A stretch of 25,854 nucleotides of DNA from CAYSYY01 sp964576115 [NCBI: uncultured Gemmatimonadota bacterium] (GTDB lineage Bacteria > Blakebacterota > Blakebacteria > Blakebacterales). The translations under genes and the position numbers were made by a program. Under the pieces are notes generated by a model, which worked only from the letters and a program-made list of their open reading frames with translations, was not told the DNA's origin and did no database searches. Positions 22,456 to 25,854 of the stretch are shown in pieces (within the stretch, counting starts at the first letter, position 1; each line of letters begins with the position of its first letter). Location of the stretch: positions 1-25,854 of the forward strand of contig CAZNUA010000041.1 in assembly GCA_964576115.1 (NCBI GenBank), read 5' to 3'.

Positions 22456-25029
22456 ATGTCGAGACTATTCCAAGACCATCACAATCCCATTCCGTTCGCC
22501 CGGCAAAGTCTCAACTCCGGCAGGAGATCCAACGGCTCCTCGTATACCGCCCCTGATCCCGGAGCGGGAGAGCCCCAGAACCGGTTGGCCATCGGTTTCG
22601 GCAATCTGCTCCTGGCCTTCCGGCACGCCGTCCGCAGCCTGATCCGCCGTCCCCTGATGACCTTCATTTCGGCTCTCACCCTCGCCCTGGGGATTGGTGC
22701 CTGTACGATCGTGTTCAGTATCACGTACCACACCACCATCCGGACGCTTCCCTTCCCCGACTCTCATCAATTAGTCGGGATCAACCAACTGACTCCCGAG
22801 CTGACCGGTTCCGATCCCTCTCTCAATCGGCTCTACTACTTCTGGATGATTCCCTATGCCCACTATCGCGACTGGGCGGAAATGAGCACCTCGTATGCGG
22901 CCATGGGTGCCTATTCTCCGCGCGGAGTCACCCTGACAGCAGTCGACGAGGCGGTGAGATTGACCGGCATGCGTCTGACATCAGGCGTTTTCTCCGCGCT
23001 GGAGGTTGAAGCCGCTCTCGGTCGTACTCTGCAGCCCGAGGACGACATCATCGGTGCTCCTCCTGTTACCGTCCTGAGTCATGCGATCTGGGAGAACCGG
23101 TTCGGTTCCGATCCGTCGATCATCGGACGGGATATCCACTTTAGTGGAATGGCGTATACGGTCGTCGGCATCATGCCCCGCGGTTTTCTCTTCCCCTATG
23201 AGGGAATCTCCTGCTGGTTCAACTTCTCCGACGCAGAAAAGACCTCTCCCAGTCGTGTGAACGGCTATCTCAAGGTGATCGCCAGGCTCAAGCCTGATAT
23301 CTCGCTCGATCAGGCTCAGGCCGAGATGAACCGGATCGCTCACAATCTGGGAGTGGAGTATCCCGCCGAGGAGGAGCACGGTGTTCGCGTGACCAGCTAC
23401 CACCGGCTCATTGTCGGCGGGAGCGATTCCGGTCTGGCCATCCTCATCGCAGCGGTGGTTATGGTCCTGCTCATTACCTGCGCCAACATCGCCGGACTGC
23501 TCCTGGTGCGAGCCATGGAGCGTCATCGGGAGCTGGCCGTCCGGGCCGCACTGGGGGCCGGACGACGCAATCTCATCATGCAATCGCTTGGTGAGAGCCT
23601 GCTTCTTTCCTTATTCGGCGGTCTGCTTGGTCTCGGGATCGCTGTCTGCGGTTTACGTCCCTTTCTGGCTGTCTATCCGGGCCTTCTCCCCCCCTCCGGC
23701 GAGGTGACGGTCGATCCCGTGCTCTTCGCGGTCGCCCTGCTTCTTGCGGTCCTCGTCGGGATTCTGATCGGTCTGGTTCCGGCTTTGCGTACCGTCCGCA
23801 CCCCGGCTATGGCAACCATTCGCGATGCGTCCGGACGGACCTCAGGCGGTCGGCAGAGGAATCGAACCCAGGCCGGTCTGGTCGTCGCCCAGGTCACCCT
23901 GAGCTTTGTCCTGCTGGCGGGGGCGAGCCTGATGGTGAAAAGCTACCGTTGGTTGAACCGTGTTGATCTCGGCTACGACACCCGGAACACACTCATCATG
24001 ACTGTGGTATTACCCAATTCTTACCATTCCAGCGGCGAAGAGCGTCTTGGCTTTTTCTCCGAACTGTTCGATCGGCTCGAAGCCCTGCCCGGCATGGCCG
24101 GAGTCGCAGCCATCGAACAGGTTCCCTTCCTGAGCCCGCTTTCCTCACCCTCAATCTATGTCGAGACAGCCACCGGTAACGTCATGGCGGCTATCCACGA
24201 ATCCAATGTCTCCCCCTCCTATTTCGAGGTCATGAACATCCCCATCATCTCAGGGCGTGGATTCAGCAGCGCAGACCGGCTTGACACCCCATTGATGACG
24301 GTCGTCAATCAAACACTGGTGGAACGGTTCTGGCCAGATGAGAACCCGATCGGACGACGTCTCAATGCCGGCAGTGAAGACAACCCGATATGGTTGACGG
24401 TCATCGGAGTGGCGGCCGACACGCGGTATCGGCCACAGAGCCAGCCTATCCCGGAATTTTATGTGTCTATCGAACAGTATCCCGAGTGGTACTTGAATGT
24501 GCTGATGAAAACCACGACCGATCCCCTGGCTCTGGCGGCTCCCGCCCGCGCGGTTGTCAGGGAGCTGGATGCCAGCATCCCCATCGAAGTCGACCTCTAT
24601 GATGAGCGAATCAGGGATTCCCGCGCAATGAGCATGCCCCGGTTCAGTGCCTGGGCTTTCGGAGCCCTCGCCCTGGTGGCGGCTGTGCTTACGGTGATCG
24701 GTCTGTACGGCACCCTGGCCTTCGTCGTGGTTCGCCAGACCCGCGATATCGGAATCCGAATCGCCCTGGGAGCCGACCGGTGGCGCGTGATACGCAGCGT
24801 GCTCGGGCGCGGCCTTACACTGGTGGCGGTCGGACTCGCGCTCGGACTGGGTATTGCCCTGGTAGCAGGCAATGTACTTCAAGCGGCGCTCTTCGGTATC
24901 CAGCCGGCCGATCCTCTGACCTTGATCGAGGTTGGCGTACTCGTTATCGCAGCCGGCCTGGCAGCCAGCTGGCTGCCGGCCCGCCGGGCCACGGCGGTCG
25001 ACCCGATCAGTTGTCTGCGGCAGGAATAG
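22456..25029 (+). CDS. ADOP-family MacB/FtsX-like permease with atypical N-terminus (857 aa)
   Basis: This is a duplicated orphan permease of the inner membrane. The first 45 residues are polar, Ser/Pro/Asn-rich and unlike either prefix type in the window. Family homology begins at FGNLLLAFRHAVRSLIRRP, with helix 1 at 68-92. A periplasmic core and the LLITCANIAGLLLVRAMERH helix follow, then GAGRRNLIMQSLGESLLLSL. The second copy starts at the VVAQVTLSFVLLAGASLMVK helix and has three C-terminal helices, ending LPARRATAVDPISCLRQE. GGGGAGGG lies seven bases before the ATG, the strongest ribosome binding site in the window. A seven-unit palindrome array lies directly upstream, and no intact regulator is adjacent on the 5' side. 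No ATPase domain. Substrate unknown. Confidence 0.92.
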   Translation: MSRLFQDHHNPIPFARQSLNSGRRSNGSSYTAPDPGAGEPQNRLAIGFGNLLLAFRHAVRSLIRRPLMTFISALTLALGIGACTIVFSITYHTTIRTLPFPDSHQLVGINQLTPELTGSDPSLNRLYYFWMIPYAHYRDWAEMSTSYAAMGAYSPRGVTLTAVDEAVRLTGMRLTSGVFSALEVEAALGRTLQPEDDIIGAPPVTVLSHAIWENRFGSDPSIIGRDIHFSGMAYTVVGIMPRGFLFPYEGISCWFNFSDAEKTSPSRVNGYLKVIARLKPDISLDQAQAEMNRIAHNLGVEYPAEEEHGVRVTSYHRLIVGGSDSGLAILIAAVVMVLLITCANIAGLLLVRAMERHRELAVRAALGAGRRNLIMQSLGESLLLSLFGGLLGLGIAVCGLRPFLAVYPGLLPPSGEVTVDPVLFAVALLLAVLVGILIGLVPALRTVRTPAMATIRDASGRTSGGRQRNRTQAGLVVAQVTLSFVLLAGASLMVKSYRWLNRVDLGYDTRNTLIMTVVLPNSYHSSGEERLGFFSELFDRLEALPGMAGVAAIEQVPFLSPLSSPSIYVETATGNVMAAIHESNVSPSYFEVMNIPIISGRGFSSADRLDTPLMTVVNQTLVERFWPDENPIGRRLNAGSEDNPIWLTVIGVAADTRYRPQSQPIPEFYVSIEQYPEWYLNVLMKTTTDPLALAAPARAVVRELDASIPIEVDLYDERIRDSRAMSMPRFSAWAFGALALVAAVLTVIGLYGTLAFVVVRQTRDIGIRIALGADRWRVIRSVLGRGLTLVAVGLALGLGIALVAGNVLQAALFGIQPADPLTLIEVGVLVIAAGLAASWLPARRATAVDPISCLRQE

Positions 25030-25065
25030 AGTTGAAGACCCATATGCCTCCGCGGCTCAGGGATT

Positions 25066-25095
25066 GTTGATTACGAAAATATAAACGGAATCAAC
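25066..25095. promoter_or_regulatory. Inverted repeat after the permease
   Basis: GTTGATT (25066-25072) and AATCAAC (25089-25095) are perfect seven-base inverted repeats with a 16-base AT-rich loop. It lies between the permease stop and the next padR promoter. Possible operator or weak hairpin; unassigned. Confidence 0.3.
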
Positions 25096-25145
25096 GCGAT
25101 ATGGCTTGAGTCGGAGCACCCATGGTCTCGATGGCGGATTTCGTC

Positions 25146-25202
25146 TTGACGCCCGAGCGAAGGGTTAGTACATTCCCCTTAGCACGCACGGGTAATGTTC
25201 TA
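25146..25202 (+). promoter_or_regulatory. padR promoter and probable PadR operator
   Basis: TTGACG (25146-25151) and TACATT (25169-25174) are 17 bases apart. The -10 lies in the left arm of an inverted repeat, TAGTACATT (25166-25174) with AATGTTCTA (25194-25202), one mismatch in nine pairs. Its ACATT/AATGT arms resemble PadR sites. Bound repressor would cover the -10 and the start of transcription. Confidence 0.6.
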
Positions 25203-25240
25203 CAGGATACTATTGTTCTTTTACCTGGATCGAGGCAATC

Positions 25241-25597
25241 ATGGCCGATGTACTACCACTCCTGAAGGGAACCCTGGACCTTCTGATCCTCAAGGCCCTG
25301 AGCGTCGAGGCCACTCACGGGTATGGCCTGTCGGTATGGCTGGAGACCGAATCGGGGGGCAATATCGCGGTCGAAGACAGCGCCATCTACCAGGCGCTGC
25401 GGCGCCTCGAAGGCCGGCGCTTGATCGAGGCCGAGTGGGGTGTGACGGAGAACAATCGACGGGCGCGCTACTACCGCCTGACCTCCGCCGGACGCGACCA
25501 CCTGCACGATGAAGCCGCCACCTGGCTGCGGTACACCCAGTGGGTCACCACGCTCCTCGGTTCCGGCGGGGGAATCCCGGTTCGGGGGGAGAGGTAA
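25241..25597 (+). CDS. PadR-family transcriptional regulator
   Basis: This is a 118-aa PadR winged-helix protein. LKGTLDLLILKALSVEATHG and YGLSVWL are followed by the recognition segment DSAIYQALRRLEGRRLIEAE, the wing RRARYYRLTSAGRDHL, and a short C-terminal helix. GAGG lies six bases before the ATG. The stop TAA touches the ATG of the next permease with no gap, so the two are one operon. The inverted repeat at 25166-25202 is its likely operator. The first 72 bases have a near-identical broken copy at 22111-22182. Ligand unknown. Confidence 0.94.
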   Translation: MADVLPLLKGTLDLLILKALSVEATHGYGLSVWLETESGGNIAVEDSAIYQALRRLEGRRLIEAEWGVTENNRRARYYRLTSAGRDHLHDEAATWLRYTQWVTTLLGSGGGIPVRGER

Positions 25598-25854
25598 ATG
25601 AAACACAGACTCATGCGGGTTTTCTTCAAGAACGCGCGGGACCGGGCGCGGGAGCTGGACGAAGAGATCGAAACGCATCTCGCCCTGAGAGAGGAAGAGT
25701 TTCAGGCCCGGGGCATGACTCCCCGGCAGGCCCGATCCGAGGCCCTGGCCCGCTTCGGGGACCTGGCGGCGGCAAAAAAGGACCTCTCCACGGCGTCCGC
25801 CGTCAGGGACCTGAAGCTCGGCGTGAGTGAGCGCGTCGACGACATCCGGCGCGA
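25598..25854 (+). CDS. ADOP-family permease, N-terminal part (cut by window end)
   Basis: The ATG at 25598 directly follows the padR stop and has GGAGAGG ahead of it. The 85 visible residues are the complete ADOP permease prefix domain: ARELDEEIETHLALREEEFQ, then GMTPRQARSEALARFGD, then the linker leading to ERVDDIRR, which normally joins the LRYALR segment before helix 1. The membrane part lies beyond the window. It is the permease of the third PadR-ADOP module, and its prefix type matches that of the permease at 3813. Confidence 0.9.
   Translation, partial: MKHRLMRVFFKNARDRARELDEEIETHLALREEEFQARGMTPRQARSEALARFGDLAAAKKDLSTASAVRDLKLGVSERVDDIRR

Overview
The window is moderately high-GC bacterial chromosome from an uncultured-type lineage. 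Three things point to a Gram-negative phylum of the FCB or Acidobacteriota/Gemmatimonadota kind (Latescibacterota, Eisenbacteria and Krumholzibacteriota are examples). These are the many PadR + 'orphan' MacB/FtsX-type permeases (ADOP family), the lipoproteins with short Cys-Gly/Ser-Asp-rich tethers, and the PD40/TolB-like propellers. The phylum cannot be fixed from sequence alone.

Layout. (1) 17-6449: two PadR-ADOP modules in divergent orientation, padR(-)+ADOP(-) at 17-3048 and padR(+)+ADOP(+) at 3475-6449. They are separated by an intergenic region with PadR-like palindromes. (2) 6450-7015: a debris field holding the decayed end of another ADOP gene and two antisense gene tails. (3) 7016-7879: a secreted alpha/beta hydrolase. 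(4) 8133-9974: the housekeeping translational GTPase TypA/BipA (-). (5) 10350-15901: exported lipoproteins, namely a six-blade TolB-like propeller, a C45/Ntn amidohydrolase-like protein, a PD40 propeller and a LolA-like lipoprotein. Between them lies decayed DNA: an IS4-type transposase remnant, the tail of a second serine hydrolase, a fragment of a paralogue of the LolA-like gene, and three of the four copies of a 35-bp dispersed repeat. (6) 16026-17127: a TetR regulator overlapping a four-helix membrane protein, with a palindromic operator in the promoter spacer. (7) 17137-19190 (-): a TetR regulator followed by a CubicO/class-C serine hydrolase, with a double palindrome upstream. (8) 19689-end: two ADOP permeases without an intact regulator, then a third PadR-ADOP module that runs off the window.

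How it works together. The window carries five ADOP permease genes (one cut by the window end) plus one decayed copy, three intact padR genes plus one 5' padR fragment, and no ATP-binding subunit or membrane-fusion protein. The ADOP proteins therefore have to borrow an ATPase from elsewhere or work differently. Each PadR probably controls its own adjacent permease. The strongest unexplained signal is a strict 20-bp-period array of seven imperfect palindromes (22281-22420) just upstream of the regulator-less permease at 22456. About 100 bp further upstream is a 72-bp padR fragment 96% identical to the start of the intact padR at 25241. Duplication and decay of PadR-ADOP cassettes, lipoproteins and hydrolases appear to be shaping this region.
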